Of a DNA stretch of 64,000 nucleotides, positions 17,316 through 25,909 are shown one piece after another. Made by a program: the position numbers and the translations under genes. Positions within the stretch are counted from its first letter, which is position 1, and each line of letters opens with the position of its first letter. This DNA is from Streptomyces glaucescens (GTDB lineage Bacteria > Actinomycetota > Actinomycetes > Streptomycetales > Streptomycetaceae): positions 4,288,501 to 4,352,500 of the forward strand of contig NZ_CP009438.1 in the NCBI RefSeq assembly GCF_000761215.1. The letters are read 5' to 3'. Under the pieces are notes generated by a model. It was not told the origin of the DNA, ran no database searches, and worked only from the letters and a program-made list of their open reading frames with translations.

Positions 17316-17340
17316 CCCGCGCCCGCGCGGGCGCGGGTCA
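17313..17340. terminator. Perfect 28-bp palindrome containing both stop codons of a convergent pair
   Basis: The 14-nt arm TGACCCGCGCCCGC is followed directly by its reverse complement. The TGA at 17313-17315 stops the TmrB-like gene and the TCA at 17338-17340 is the TGA of the opposite regulator. It is a likely bidirectional terminator. Confidence 0.8.
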
Positions 17341-18441
17341 GCGCAGCACGCCCTCGATGAAGTCACTGCCCAGCCGGGCCACCGCCGACAGGTCGAGCTG
17401 GTGCTGCGCGTAACGCCCCCGGCGGCGGGTGCTGATCAGCCCCGCCTTCTTCAGCACGCTCAGATGACGGGATATCTCGGGTGCCGACATGCCGTGCGCG
17501 TCGGCCAGCTCGCTGGTGGTGTGCGGCGCGCGGGCGAGGTGCCGGCACAGCCGCATCCGCACCGGGTGGGCCAGCGCCTCCAGCCGGCGGGTGAGCTGTT
17601 CCACGGAGGGGGCCTGCGGCGCGGAGCCGCTGACCGGGTAGGTGATGGCCGGCTGCCAGCCGTACCGGTGCAGCACCATCACGTGCGGCCAGCCCAGGCT
17701 GGTCGGCACCAGGACCAGGCCGCCGTCACCGGTGGCGGTGCGGCCCACGATCAGCTTGTCGACCGTGATCAGCGCGGCCTCCTCGTCCAGCGACACCGCC
17801 GAGGACATCGCGGTCAGGGCGTCGGCGAGGCCCTTGCGGCGCAGCAGCTCCGTCTTGTGCCGCGCGTCGGCGGCCAACTGCGGCTGGACGCGGGCCCAGA
17901 CGTCCGCGAAGAAGGCCTCCTCGCAGTCCTGCATGAGCTGCCGGAACCAGGCCCGCACGGCCGGCGGATCGTGGAGCAGCCGCCGGGTGAACCGCTCCTG
18001 GACGCAGCCCCGCGCGGCCGCCATGTCCAGCGCGCGCCGGCGCACGGCCTCGTCCTCCAGCGGGCCCGCGCTCCCGGTGTCGTAGCCGATCTGGCAGGTG
18101 AACTCGAGCGCCGCGTGCACGAACTGCTGGTCCGTCAGCTTGTCCAGCAGGTCCAGCTCGTCGGCGAGCGTGGCGCCGGGCAGCGTCCGGGCACCGGGGA
18201 CCCCGGCGAACGGGGCGAAGACGTCGGAGAACGTGGTGCGCCACAGGAAGTCCGCCTCGCACAGGCGGTCCGCGAGCGACGGGTCCAGCTGCGAGGACAC
18301 CGCCGTCGCCCAGCCCTGGAGGCCCGGATGGTGACCGGGCTCGCTGAGCGCGTGCAGGGCCATGCCGAGTTCGGCCAGCGGCGACGGCACGAAGGAGATC
18401 CGCTCCCGCGGCAGGCCGGTGATGTCGATGCTCACGCTCAT
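17338..18441 (-). CDS. ArsR-type transcriptional regulator with large N-terminal domain (DUF5937-like)
   Basis: It has 367 residues. The first 270 form a domain of unknown function (SIDITGLPRERISFVPSPLAELGMAL and later QPAITYPV) typical of a Streptomyces regulator family. The C-terminal 90 residues are a winged-helix ArsR HTH: LTRRLEALAHPVRMRLCRHLARAP, TTSELADAHGMSAPEISRHLSVLKKAGLI, STRRRGRYAQHQL. No metal-binding Cys pair is visible, so it probably does not sense metals. It is divergent from a tiny ORF at 18604. I used the ATG at 18441; an in-frame ATG at 18456 is possible. Confidence 0.88.
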   Translation of the reverse strand: MSVSIDITGLPRERISFVPSPLAELGMALHALSEPGHHPGLQGWATAVSSQLDPSLADRLCEADFLWRTTFSDVFAPFAGVPGARTLPGATLADELDLLDKLTDQQFVHAALEFTCQIGYDTGSAGPLEDEAVRRRALDMAAARGCVQERFTRRLLHDPPAVRAWFRQLMQDCEEAFFADVWARVQPQLAADARHKTELLRRKGLADALTAMSSAVSLDEEAALITVDKLIVGRTATGDGGLVLVPTSLGWPHVMVLHRYGWQPAITYPVSGSAPQAPSVEQLTRRLEALAHPVRMRLCRHLARAPHTTSELADAHGMSAPEISRHLSVLKKAGLISTRRRGRYAQHQLDLSAVARLGSDFIEGVLR

Positions 18442-18603
18442 GAGCCCATGGTGCACGCCGGCACCGACAGCGCTCCTCCCGATTGACGGCTGCCGTCAAC
18501 CGACGGGACACACCGGGCGGGCCGGTCGCAGGCTGGGGGCACCGGGGCAGCCGCGGAGCCTCCCGGAAACCCTGTCTCCCACGTCCCGAAGGGGCGGCCC
18601 GCC

Positions 18604-18813
18604 ATGAACGTCACGCAGCAGTACCTCCTCGACACCTACCGCGCCCACCACCTCGGTGAAGCCGCCCCGCCGCAGCCCGGCGCCCACGACTGGCAGGTCG
18701 TGCGCGAGTGGCGCGACCGCCGGGAGTTCCGGGCCGTCCTGTCCGGCCGCCTGGCGCGCGGACGTGCCCGGCGCCTCTGGAGCCGCCGGCTGCGGCCGCG
18801 GCTCCGGTTCTAG
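18604..18813 (+). CDS. Small basic protein of unknown function
   Basis: This 69-residue ORF starts at ATG 18604 in the space divergent from the ArsR-type gene. Its first half looks like a normal small Streptomyces protein (VTQQYLLDTYRAHHLGEAAPP, DWQVVREWRDRREF) and the last 25 residues are almost all Arg, Leu and Ala. The stop codon abuts the first unit of a 49-bp tandem repeat, and the basic tail may itself be decayed repeat sequence. It could be regulated by the neighbouring ArsR protein. No family is recognised. Confidence 0.55.
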   Translation: MNVTQQYLLDTYRAHHLGEAAPPQPGAHDWQVVREWRDRREFRAVLSGRLARGRARRLWSRRLRPRLRF

Positions 18814-18959
18814 CCGCGCACGTACCTGCGGCGGGGCCCCGAGCCGTGGTCCGTGGTTCTGGCCGCGCACGTGCCTGCGGTGGGGTCCCGAGCCGTGGTC
18901 CGTGGTTGTGGCCGCGCACGTGCCCGCGGCGGGGTCCCCAGCCGCCGGCCGCGGTCCTA
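18813..18959. repeat. Three 49-bp tandem repeats filling a convergent intergenic gap
   Basis: Units start at 18813, 18862 and 18911 with GCCGCGCACGT. Units 1 and 2 differ at only a few bases and unit 3 is more diverged. The array runs exactly from the stop of the small ORF to the stop of the aldolase gene. A fourth, decayed unit may underlie the 3' end of the small ORF. Confidence 0.85.
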
Positions 18960-20156
18960 GCCGCCCGCGCGGGCGGCCTCCTCGGCCAGCCGGACCGCGA
19001 GGTCCGCGACCGCCGACCGTACGTCGTCCGCGGTCCACGCCAGGCCGTCGGCGCGGACCTGGACCTCCGTCACGGCGATGTCCGGCCCCCTGCGGTCCCA
19101 GCCGTAGGGGAAGAGGACCGTCCCGGTCTCCTCGGCCGTGCGGACCGCGGCCTCGGTGACGACGTCGGCGTCGTACGGCAGCCACACCTGGAACTCGTGG
19201 GTGTGCGGCACCCCGGGGTGCACCCGTGCCCACGGCAGCCCGGCCGCGGCGAAGCCGTCCCGGAGCGCGGCGGCCACCACGCGCGCGTGGCGCACGTACT
19301 CCGGCAGCCGGGGCAGTTCCCGCTCCAGCCCGGCGAGTGCCGACAGGACGGTCGGGAACTGCTGGAACACCGTGCCGCCGTAGCGGTGCCGCCAGACCTT
19401 CGCCTCCTCCACCAGGCTGCCGGGGCCGGCCAGTGCCGCGCCGCCGTAGCCGCCGAGGGACTTGTAGAACGACACGTACACGCTGTCCGCCAGGCCCGCG
19501 ATCTCGCCGAGGGGGCGGCCGAAGTGGACCGTCGACTCCCACAGGCGCGCGCCGTCGAAGTGCACCACCGCCTCACGTTCGCGCGCCGCCTCCACGACCT
19601 CCGTCAGCTCCTCCCAGGACGGCAGCAGGAAACCGGCGTCCCTGAGGGGCAGCTCCAGCATCAGGGTGCCGAACGGCTCCTCCAGCGCGCGTACCTCGGC
19701 GGCGGCCGGCGGCCGCGGCTCGCTCGTCACGTGGACCGGGCGCAATCCGCTGACCTGGCCGAGCGCATGGCGTTCGTGCACCTCCGGATGGGCGAGCGGG
19801 TGCAGGGCGACGGCCGGGTTCCCGGTACGGCCCGCCCAGCAGCGCAGCGCCACCTGCTGGGCCATCGTCCCGGTCGGGAAGAACGCGGCGGCCTCGGTGC
19901 CGAGCAGCCCGGCCACCTTCTCCTCCAGCGCCCCCACGATGCCGTCGCCGTACAGGTCCGCCGGCGCGTCCAGGTCGTACAGCTCCGGCGCCGTGTCCAG
20001 CACCGCCAGGCGCTCCTGGAGGGTGAGGGCGAAGCCGGGACGCGCGAGAATGCGCTGCGCGCTCCGGCAAGCGCTGATGCGCCGCTCCCGGCGCCGTCTG
20101 CGCCGCTCCTCGTCCGTCGCCTGCTCCGGTGCGCTCTGTTCGGCCATGTCGCTCAT
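18957..20156 (-). CDS. ltaE: Threonine aldolase / beta-eliminating lyase family PLP enzyme
   Basis: This is a 399-residue PLP-dependent fold-type I enzyme that cleaves L-threonine or allo-threonine to glycine and acetaldehyde. Family features seen are YGDGIVGALEEKVAGLLGTEAAAFFPTGTMAQ in short blocks, VVHFDGARLWES, and the PLP lysine in SFYKSLGG. An Arg-rich leader of about 30 residues precedes the fold. Its stop overlaps the last base of the 49-bp repeat array. Substrate choice among the low-specificity threonine aldolase group cannot be settled here. Confidence 0.88.
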   Translation of the reverse strand: MSDMAEQSAPEQATDEERRRRRRERRISACRSAQRILARPGFALTLQERLAVLDTAPELYDLDAPADLYGDGIVGALEEKVAGLLGTEAAAFFPTGTMAQQVALRCWAGRTGNPAVALHPLAHPEVHERHALGQVSGLRPVHVTSEPRPPAAAEVRALEEPFGTLMLELPLRDAGFLLPSWEELTEVVEAAREREAVVHFDGARLWESTVHFGRPLGEIAGLADSVYVSFYKSLGGYGGAALAGPGSLVEEAKVWRHRYGGTVFQQFPTVLSALAGLERELPRLPEYVRHARVVAAALRDGFAAAGLPWARVHPGVPHTHEFQVWLPYDADVVTEAAVRTAEETGTVLFPYGWDRRGPDIAVTEVQVRADGLAWTADDVRSAVADLAVRLAEEAARAGG

Positions 20157-20335
20157 GCCGCGATCATCGCGCGCGGGGGCCCGCGGGGGCAGCCCGATTC
20201 CTAGCAGCCCGAAGGGGAACCCCGGACAGAACCCACGGCCTGTGGACAGCCCGACGCCCCTCGAACCGATCGCGTTAACATGACGAGAAATCGTCCGGTA
20301 CCCAGAGCGGACTGGAACGGGAAGGCCGCCGTCGC

Positions 20336-21268
20336 GTGAGTACAAGCCAACAGCCAGATCCCCGGGACCGCCCCGCGCGGCTCACCGTCGGCGTCGTCGG
20401 CGCCGGCCGGGTGGGCCCCGCCCTCGCCGCGTCCCTCCAGCTCGCCGGGCACCGCCCGGTCGCCGTCTCGGCGGTCTCCGACGCCTCCCGCAGGCGCGCC
20501 GCGCTGCTGCTGCCCGACGTGCCCGTGGTCCCGCCCGCCGAGGTGCTGGAACGCGCCGACCTGGTGCTGCTGACCGTCCCCGACGACACCCTGCCCGGCC
20601 TCGTCACCGGCCTCGCCGAGACCGGCGCCGTGCGGCCCGGCCAGCTCCTCGCCCACACCTCCGGACGGTACGGCGCGAAGGTCCTCGACCCCGCCCTGCG
20701 CGCGGGCGCCCTGCCGCTGGCCCTGCACCCGGCGATGACCTTCACCGGCACCCCCGTCGACGTGCAGCGGCTCGCCGGCTGCTCGTTCGGCGTCACCGCC
20801 CCGGACGAGCTGCGCCTCGCCGCGGAGGCCCTGGTCATCGAGATGGGCGGCGAGCCGGAGTGGATCGCCGAGGCCGCCCGGCCGCTCTACCACGCGGCCC
20901 TCGCCCTCGGCGCCAACCACCTGGTCACCCTGGTGGCCCAGTCCATGGAACTGCTGCGCACCGCGGGGGTCGCCGCCCCCGACCGGATGCTCGGCCCGCT
21001 GCTCGGCGCCGCCCTCGACAACGCCCTGCGCTCCGGCGACGCCGCCCTGACCGGGCCGGTCGCGCGCGGGGACGCGGGCACCGTCGCCGCGCACATCGCC
21101 GAGCTGCGCGCCCACGCCCCGCAGACCGTCGCCGGCTATCTGGCGATGGCCCGCGCGACCGCCGACCGCGCGCTCGCCCAGGGGCTGCTGAAGCCGGAAC
21201 TCGCCGAAGACCTGCTGGGTGTGCTCGCCGACGGCGCCGCGCTGCCCGAGAACGGGGGAGACCGATGA
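20336..21268 (+). CDS. Rossmann-fold/DUF2520 oxidoreductase, candidate ketopantoate reductase
   Basis: It has 310 residues. The N-terminal dinucleotide-binding domain has VGVVGAGRVGPALAASL and LVLLTVPDD. The C-terminal DUF2520 helical domain has HPAMTF, AEAARPLYHAALALGANHLV and the Gly-pairs before RATADRAL. The overall layout is that of 6-phosphogluconate or ketopantoate-reductase-like enzymes. It heads an operon and its stop overlaps the panC start by 4 bp (ATGA). That coupling suggests it supplies pantoate to PanC. The annotation as a PanE/PanG-type reductase is inference. The GTG start at 20336 has GGAAGG about 10 nt upstream. Confidence 0.85.
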   Translation: MSTSQQPDPRDRPARLTVGVVGAGRVGPALAASLQLAGHRPVAVSAVSDASRRRAALLLPDVPVVPPAEVLERADLVLLTVPDDTLPGLVTGLAETGAVRPGQLLAHTSGRYGAKVLDPALRAGALPLALHPAMTFTGTPVDVQRLAGCSFGVTAPDELRLAAEALVIEMGGEPEWIAEAARPLYHAALALGANHLVTLVAQSMELLRTAGVAAPDRMLGPLLGAALDNALRSGDAALTGPVARGDAGTVAAHIAELRAHAPQTVAGYLAMARATADRALAQGLLKPELAEDLLGVLADGAALPENGGDR

Positions 21269-22275
21269 GCCGGGACTTCGAACTCGTCCCCACCCCGGAC
21301 GAGCTCCGGTACGCCCTGGAGCACTTCGCGGTGCCCGGCCGCACCGCCGTCGTGATGACCATGGGGGCGCTGCACGAAGGCCACGCCACCCTGATCCGCA
21401 CCGCGCGGGAACACGTCGGACGCAAGGGCTACGTGGTGGTCACCGTCTTCGTGAACCCGCTCCAGTTCGGCGCGGGCGAGGACCTGGACCGCTATCCGCG
21501 CACCCTGGACGCCGACCTGAGGACCGCCGAGCGGGCGGGCGCCGACATCGTGTTCGCCCCCTCCGTCGACGACATGTACCCGGACGGCAGGCCCGAGATC
21601 ACCCTCCGCGCGGGAGCCATGGGCGAGCGGCTGGAGGGCGCCTCGCGCCCCGGCCACTTCGACGGCATGCTCACCGTCGTCGCCAAGCTGCTCCACCTCA
21701 CCCGGCCCGACGTCGCGTTCTTCGGGCAGAAGGACGCCCAGCAGCTCGCCCTGATCCGCCGCATGGTGCGGGACCTGAACTTCCCCGTCGAGATCGTCGG
21801 CGTGCCGACCGTCCGCGAGGAGGACGGCCTCGCCCTGTCCAGCCGCAACCGCTACCTCTCCCCCCAGGAGCGGCGCACCGCCCTCGCGCTGTCCCGCGCG
21901 CTGTTCGCCGCCCAGGACCGGCACGTCGCGCTGGAGGCGCTGCGCGCGCGGGCCCTCGAAGTGCCCTCCACGCACGCGCGTGCCGAGGCGCTGAGCGCGA
22001 TAGGGGAGTCCCGCGCGGCGGCCGACGCGCACGCCGTCGCGAAGGCCGTCCCCGGCGGCCCGGCCGAGGTCCGCACGGCGGCCCGGCTGGTCCTCGACGA
22101 GGCCGCCCGCGTCGACCCGCCGCTCGCCCTGGACTACCTCGCCCTGGTCGACCCGTCCGACTTCACCGAGGTCGGCGACGACTTCACCGGCGAGGCGGTC
22201 CTCGCCGTCGCGGCCCGGGTCGGCGCGACCCGGCTGATCGACAACATCACCCTCACCTTCGGAGCCGCCTCGTGA
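21265..22275 (+). CDS. panC: Pantothenate synthetase (pantoate-beta-alanine ligase)
   Basis: It joins pantoate and beta-alanine using ATP, the last step of vitamin B5 synthesis. The nucleotidyltransferase HIGH-type motif is present (MTMGALHEGH), as are FVNPLQFG, RPGHFDGMLTVVAKLL, FGQKDAQQL and the KMSKS-equivalent ALSSRNRYLSP. The protein is 336 residues, somewhat longer than the E. coli enzyme, through an extension near RVDPPLALDYLALVDPSDF. It is coupled by 4-bp overlaps to the DUF2520 gene upstream and to nadB downstream. Confidence 0.97.
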   Translation: MSRDFELVPTPDELRYALEHFAVPGRTAVVMTMGALHEGHATLIRTAREHVGRKGYVVVTVFVNPLQFGAGEDLDRYPRTLDADLRTAERAGADIVFAPSVDDMYPDGRPEITLRAGAMGERLEGASRPGHFDGMLTVVAKLLHLTRPDVAFFGQKDAQQLALIRRMVRDLNFPVEIVGVPTVREEDGLALSSRNRYLSPQERRTALALSRALFAAQDRHVALEALRARALEVPSTHARAEALSAIGESRAAADAHAVAKAVPGGPAEVRTAARLVLDEAARVDPPLALDYLALVDPSDFTEVGDDFTGEAVLAVAARVGATRLIDNITLTFGAAS

Positions 22276-24002
22276 CCAGCACAGGCATACGACTGCACGC
22301 GCCCGCCCCGGGCTGGTCCATCGACGCGGACGTGGTGGTCGTCGGCTCCGGCGTGGCCGGTCTGACCGCCGCCCTGCGCTGCGAGGCCGCCGGCCTGAAC
22401 ACCGTCGTCGTCACCAAGGCCCGCCTCGACGACGGCTCCACCCGCTGGGCCCAGGGCGGCATCGCCGCGGCCCTCGGCGAGGGCGACAGCCCCGCACAGC
22501 ACCTCGACGACACCCTGGTCGCGGGCGCGGGCCTGTGCGACGAGCAGGCGGTGCGGATCCTCGTCACCGAGGGCCCCGACGCCGTACGGCGGCTCATCGG
22601 GACCGGCGCCCGGTTCGACGAGTCCGACGGGGGCGGCCTCGCGCTCACCCGCGAGGGCGGCCACCACCGCCGCCGTATCGCCCACGCGGGCGGTGACGCG
22701 ACCGGCGCGGAGATCTCCCGCGCGCTGGTCGAGGCGGTCCGCGCGCGCGGCATGCGCACCGTCGAGAACGCCCTCGTCCTCGACCTCCTCACGGACGCCG
22801 AGGGCCGTACGGCGGGCGTCACCCTGCACGTCATGGGGGAGGGCCAGCACGACGGCGTGGGCGCCGTGCACGCCCCCGCGGTGGTCCTCGCCACCGGCGG
22901 CATGGGACAGGTCTTCTCCGCCACCACCAACCCGTCGGTCTCCACCGGCGACGGCGTGGCCCTCGCGCTGCGCGCGGGCGCCGAGGTCAGCGACCTGGAA
23001 TTCGTGCAGTTCCACCCGACCGTGCTGTTCCTCGGCCCGGAGGCGGAGGGCCAGCAGCCGCTGGTCTCCGAGGCGGTCCGCGGCGAGGGCGCCCACCTGG
23101 TCGACGCCGACGGCGTGCGCTTCATGACGGGACAGCACGAACTGGGCGAACTCGCCCCGCGCGACATCGTCGCCAAGGGCATCATGCGCCGCATGCAGGA
23201 GCAGGGCGCCGCGCACATGTACCTCGACGCCCGCCACTTCGGCGCCGAGATGTGGGAGCACCGCTTCCCGACCATCCTCGCCGCCTGCCGCGCCCACGGC
23301 ATCGACCCGGTGCGCGAGCCCGTCCCGGTCGCCCCGGCCGCCCACTACGCCTCCGGCGGCGTGCGCACCGACCCGCACGGCCGCACCACCGTGCCCGGCC
23401 TCTACGCGTGCGGCGAGGTCGCCTGCACCGGTGTCCACGGCGCCAACCGCCTGGCCTCCAACAGCCTCCTCGAAGGGCTCGTGTACGCCGAGCGCATCGC
23501 CGCCGACATCGCCGCGGCCCACGCCGGCAGCGGCCTCCACGCGCGCGTGCCGCAACCGGCCCCCCGGTCCGAGGTCCCCGAGCACCCCCTCCAGCCCGCC
23601 GAGGCCCGCTTCGCCATCCAGCGGATCATGACCGAGGGCGCGGGCGTGCTGCGCTCCGCCGACTCCCTCACCAAGGCCGCCGACCGGCTCCAGCGGCTGC
23701 ACTCCGAGGCCCGCGACGCCCTCACCGAGAACGGCAAGACCGCCGAGCCCGGTGTCGACACCTGGGAGGCGACCAACCTGCTGTGCGTGGCGCGCGTCCT
23801 GGTCGCCGCCGCCCAACTGCGCGAGGAGACCCGCGGCTGCCACTGGCGCGAGGACCACGCCGACCGCGACGACACCGCGTGGCGCCGCCACATCGTCGTA
23901 CGGCTGAATCCCGACCGCAGCCTCGCCGTGCGCACCACGGACACCGCAGACTTCCCCCCGACCCGGCCGAACCCTCCGGCGCACCGTCCCCAGGAGCAGT
24001 GA
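22272..24002 (+). CDS. nadB: L-aspartate oxidase
   Basis: It oxidises L-aspartate to iminoaspartate, first step of de novo NAD synthesis, with FAD. The 576-residue protein has the FAD-binding VVVVGSGVAGLTAAL, DGSTRWAQGGIAAAL, FVQFHPT, the GEGAHLVDADGVRFM block and the active-site GEVACTGVHGANRLASNSLLEGL. The C-terminal helical domain runs from RFAIQRIMTEGAGVLR. The GTG at 22272 overlaps the panC stop (GTGA). NadA, the partner quinolinate synthase, is not encoded here. Confidence 0.97.
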   Translation: MTSTGIRLHAPAPGWSIDADVVVVGSGVAGLTAALRCEAAGLNTVVVTKARLDDGSTRWAQGGIAAALGEGDSPAQHLDDTLVAGAGLCDEQAVRILVTEGPDAVRRLIGTGARFDESDGGGLALTREGGHHRRRIAHAGGDATGAEISRALVEAVRARGMRTVENALVLDLLTDAEGRTAGVTLHVMGEGQHDGVGAVHAPAVVLATGGMGQVFSATTNPSVSTGDGVALALRAGAEVSDLEFVQFHPTVLFLGPEAEGQQPLVSEAVRGEGAHLVDADGVRFMTGQHELGELAPRDIVAKGIMRRMQEQGAAHMYLDARHFGAEMWEHRFPTILAACRAHGIDPVREPVPVAPAAHYASGGVRTDPHGRTTVPGLYACGEVACTGVHGANRLASNSLLEGLVYAERIAADIAAAHAGSGLHARVPQPAPRSEVPEHPLQPAEARFAIQRIMTEGAGVLRSADSLTKAADRLQRLHSEARDALTENGKTAEPGVDTWEATNLLCVARVLVAAAQLREETRGCHWREDHADRDDTAWRRHIVVRLNPDRSLAVRTTDTADFPPTRPNPPAHRPQEQ

Positions 24003-24007
24003 GAGCA

Positions 24008-24985
24008 GTGAGCACCCCCGACCTTCCCCTCGCCCAGAACGGCGGCTGCGGCGACGGCTGCGCCTGCGGCGCGGACACCGACGACGCCTACCTGGAGTGC
24101 GGTCTCGACCCCGCGCTCGCCGAGCTCCTCGCCGACGCCGGACTCGACCCCGTCGAGATCGAGGACCTCGCCAACGTCGCCGTCCAGGAGGACCTGGCGG
24201 GCGGCGTCGACGTGACGACCGTCGCCACCATCCCCGAGGACGCGGTCGCCACCGCGGACTTCGTCGCCCGCGAGGCGGGCGTGGTGGCGGGCCTGCGTGT
24301 CGCCGAGGCCGTCGTGTCGGTCGTCTGCGAGGACGAGTTCGAGGTGGAGCGCCACGTCGAGGACGGCGACCGCGTGGAGGCGGGCCAGAAGCTGCTCTCG
24401 ATCACCACCCGCACCCGCGACCTGCTCACCGCCGAGCGCAGCGCACTCAACCTCCTGTGCCGCCTCTCCGGCATCGCCACCGCCACGCGCGCGTGGGCGG
24501 ACGTTCTGGAGGGTACGAAGGCACGCGTGCGCGACACCCGTAAAACCACCCCAGGACTGCGGTCGCTGGAGAAGTTCGCGGTCCGCTGCGGCGGCGGCGT
24601 GAACCACCGCATGTCGCTGTCCGACGCCGCTCTCGTCAAGGACAACCACGTGGTCGCCGCGGGCGGCGTCGCCCAGGCCTTCCGGGCCGTCCGCGAACGC
24701 TTCCCCGACGTCCCCATCGAGGTCGAGGTCGACACCCTCCACCAGCTGCGCGAGGTCGTCGACGCGGGCGCCGACCTGATCCTGCTGGACAACTTCACCC
24801 CGGGCGAGTGCGAGGAGGCGGTGGCCATCGTCGACGGCCGCGCCGCCCTGGAGGCCTCCGGCCGGCTCACCCTGGACAACGCCAGGGCGTACGCGGACAC
24901 CGGCGTCGACTACCTCGCGGTGGGTGCCCTCACCCACTCCTCGCCGATCCTCGACATCGGCCTGGACCTGCGAGCGGCGGAGTAG
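24008..24985 (+). CDS. nadC: Nicotinate-nucleotide pyrophosphorylase (carboxylating), with Cys-rich N-terminus
   Basis: It converts quinolinate and PRPP to nicotinate mononucleotide. Core motifs are QEDLAGGVDVTT, TAERSALNLLCRLSGIAT, RDTRKTTPGLRSLEKFAVRCGGG, NHRMSLSDAALVKDNH, VEVDTLHQL, LILLDNFTP and the end DYLAVGALTHSSPILDIGL. Before the normal start of the fold there are about 40 extra residues containing GGCGDGCACG and later LECG, a possible metal-binding cluster. The GTG at 24008 is 5 nt after the nadB stop with AGGAG upstream; another GTG at 23999 is too close to that site. Confidence 0.96.
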   Translation: MSTPDLPLAQNGGCGDGCACGADTDDAYLECGLDPALAELLADAGLDPVEIEDLANVAVQEDLAGGVDVTTVATIPEDAVATADFVAREAGVVAGLRVAEAVVSVVCEDEFEVERHVEDGDRVEAGQKLLSITTRTRDLLTAERSALNLLCRLSGIATATRAWADVLEGTKARVRDTRKTTPGLRSLEKFAVRCGGGVNHRMSLSDAALVKDNHVVAAGGVAQAFRAVRERFPDVPIEVEVDTLHQLREVVDAGADLILLDNFTPGECEEAVAIVDGRAALEASGRLTLDNARAYADTGVDYLAVGALTHSSPILDIGLDLRAAE

Positions 24986-25002
24986 GGAACGGGGGACCGG
25001 CC

Positions 25003-25800
25003 ATGCTGCTGACCATCGACGTAGGCAACACGCACACCGTGCTCGGCCTGTTCGACGGCGACGACATCGTCGAACACTGGCGCATCTCCACCGACGCCCG
25101 CCGCACCGCGGACGAGCTGGCGGTGCTGCTCCAGGGCCTGATGGGCATGCACCCGCTGCTCGGTGACGAACTGGGCGACGGCATCGACGGCATCGCGATC
25201 TGCGCGACGGTCCCCTCCGTCCTGCACGAGCTGCGCGAGGTCACCCGCCGCTACTACGGCGACGTCCCGGCCGTCCTCGTCGAACCCGGCGTCAAGACGG
25301 GCGTGCCGATCCTCACCGACAACCCCAAGGAGGTCGGCGCGGACCGCATCATCAACGCGGTCGCCGCGGTCGAGCTGTACGGCGGACCGGCGATCGTCGT
25401 CGACTTCGGCACGGCGACGACGTTCGACGCCGTCTCCGCGCGCGGGGAGTACGTCGGCGGCGTCATCGCGCCCGGCATCGAGATCTCCGTCGAGGCGCTC
25501 GGCGTGAAGGGCGCCCAGCTCCGCAAGATCGAGGTGGCCCGGCCGCGCAGCGTCATCGGCAAGAACACCGTCGAGGCGATGCAGGCGGGCATCGTCTACG
25601 GCTTCGCGGGACAGGTGGACGGCGTCGTCAACCGCATGGCCCGCGAACTGGCCGACGACCCCGACGACGTGACGGTCATCGCGACGGGCGGCCTGGCGCC
25701 CATGGTGCTGGGCGAGTCCTCGGTGATCGACGAGCACGAGCCCTGGCTGACGCTGATCGGCCTGCGGATGGTGTACGAGCGGAACGTCTCCCGCATGTGA
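25003..25800 (+). CDS. coaX: Type III pantothenate kinase
   Basis: It phosphorylates pantothenate, the first committed step from vitamin B5 to CoA. The 265-residue ASKHA-fold protein shows IDVGNTHTVLGLF, the TDNPKEVGADRI block, VVDFGTATTFD, GGVIAPGI and GLAPMV. It closes the DUF2520-panC-nadB-nadC-coaX unit, 17 nt after the nadC stop, with GGGGGA upstream of its ATG. It would use the product of the upstream panC. A second kinase of the CoaA type may exist elsewhere in the genome. Confidence 0.96.
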   Translation: MLLTIDVGNTHTVLGLFDGDDIVEHWRISTDARRTADELAVLLQGLMGMHPLLGDELGDGIDGIAICATVPSVLHELREVTRRYYGDVPAVLVEPGVKTGVPILTDNPKEVGADRIINAVAAVELYGGPAIVVDFGTATTFDAVSARGEYVGGVIAPGIEISVEALGVKGAQLRKIEVARPRSVIGKNTVEAMQAGIVYGFAGQVDGVVNRMARELADDPDDVTVIATGGLAPMVLGESSVIDEHEPWLTLIGLRMVYERNVSRM

Positions 25801-25897
25801 GCGGACGCCAGGCCGGGAGCCCCCCGGGCGGCCCCCGCATACGGGTGGCTCCCCGCGCCACACCGGCGACCCATGCGAAGTTTGTCTGATTAGCGCG

Positions 25898-25903
25898 TAT
25901 CGT
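25898..25903 (+). promoter_or_regulatory. -10 element of the gene at 25910
   Basis: TATCGT, 6 nt before ATG. Confidence 0.55.
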
Positions 25904-25909
25904 CGCCGC

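Noticed and set aside
20228..20240. DnaA-box-like TGTGGACAG between the aldolase and DUF2520 genes
   Set aside because: It is a single copy with no cluster, no dnaA or dnaN nearby and no AT-rich unwinding region.
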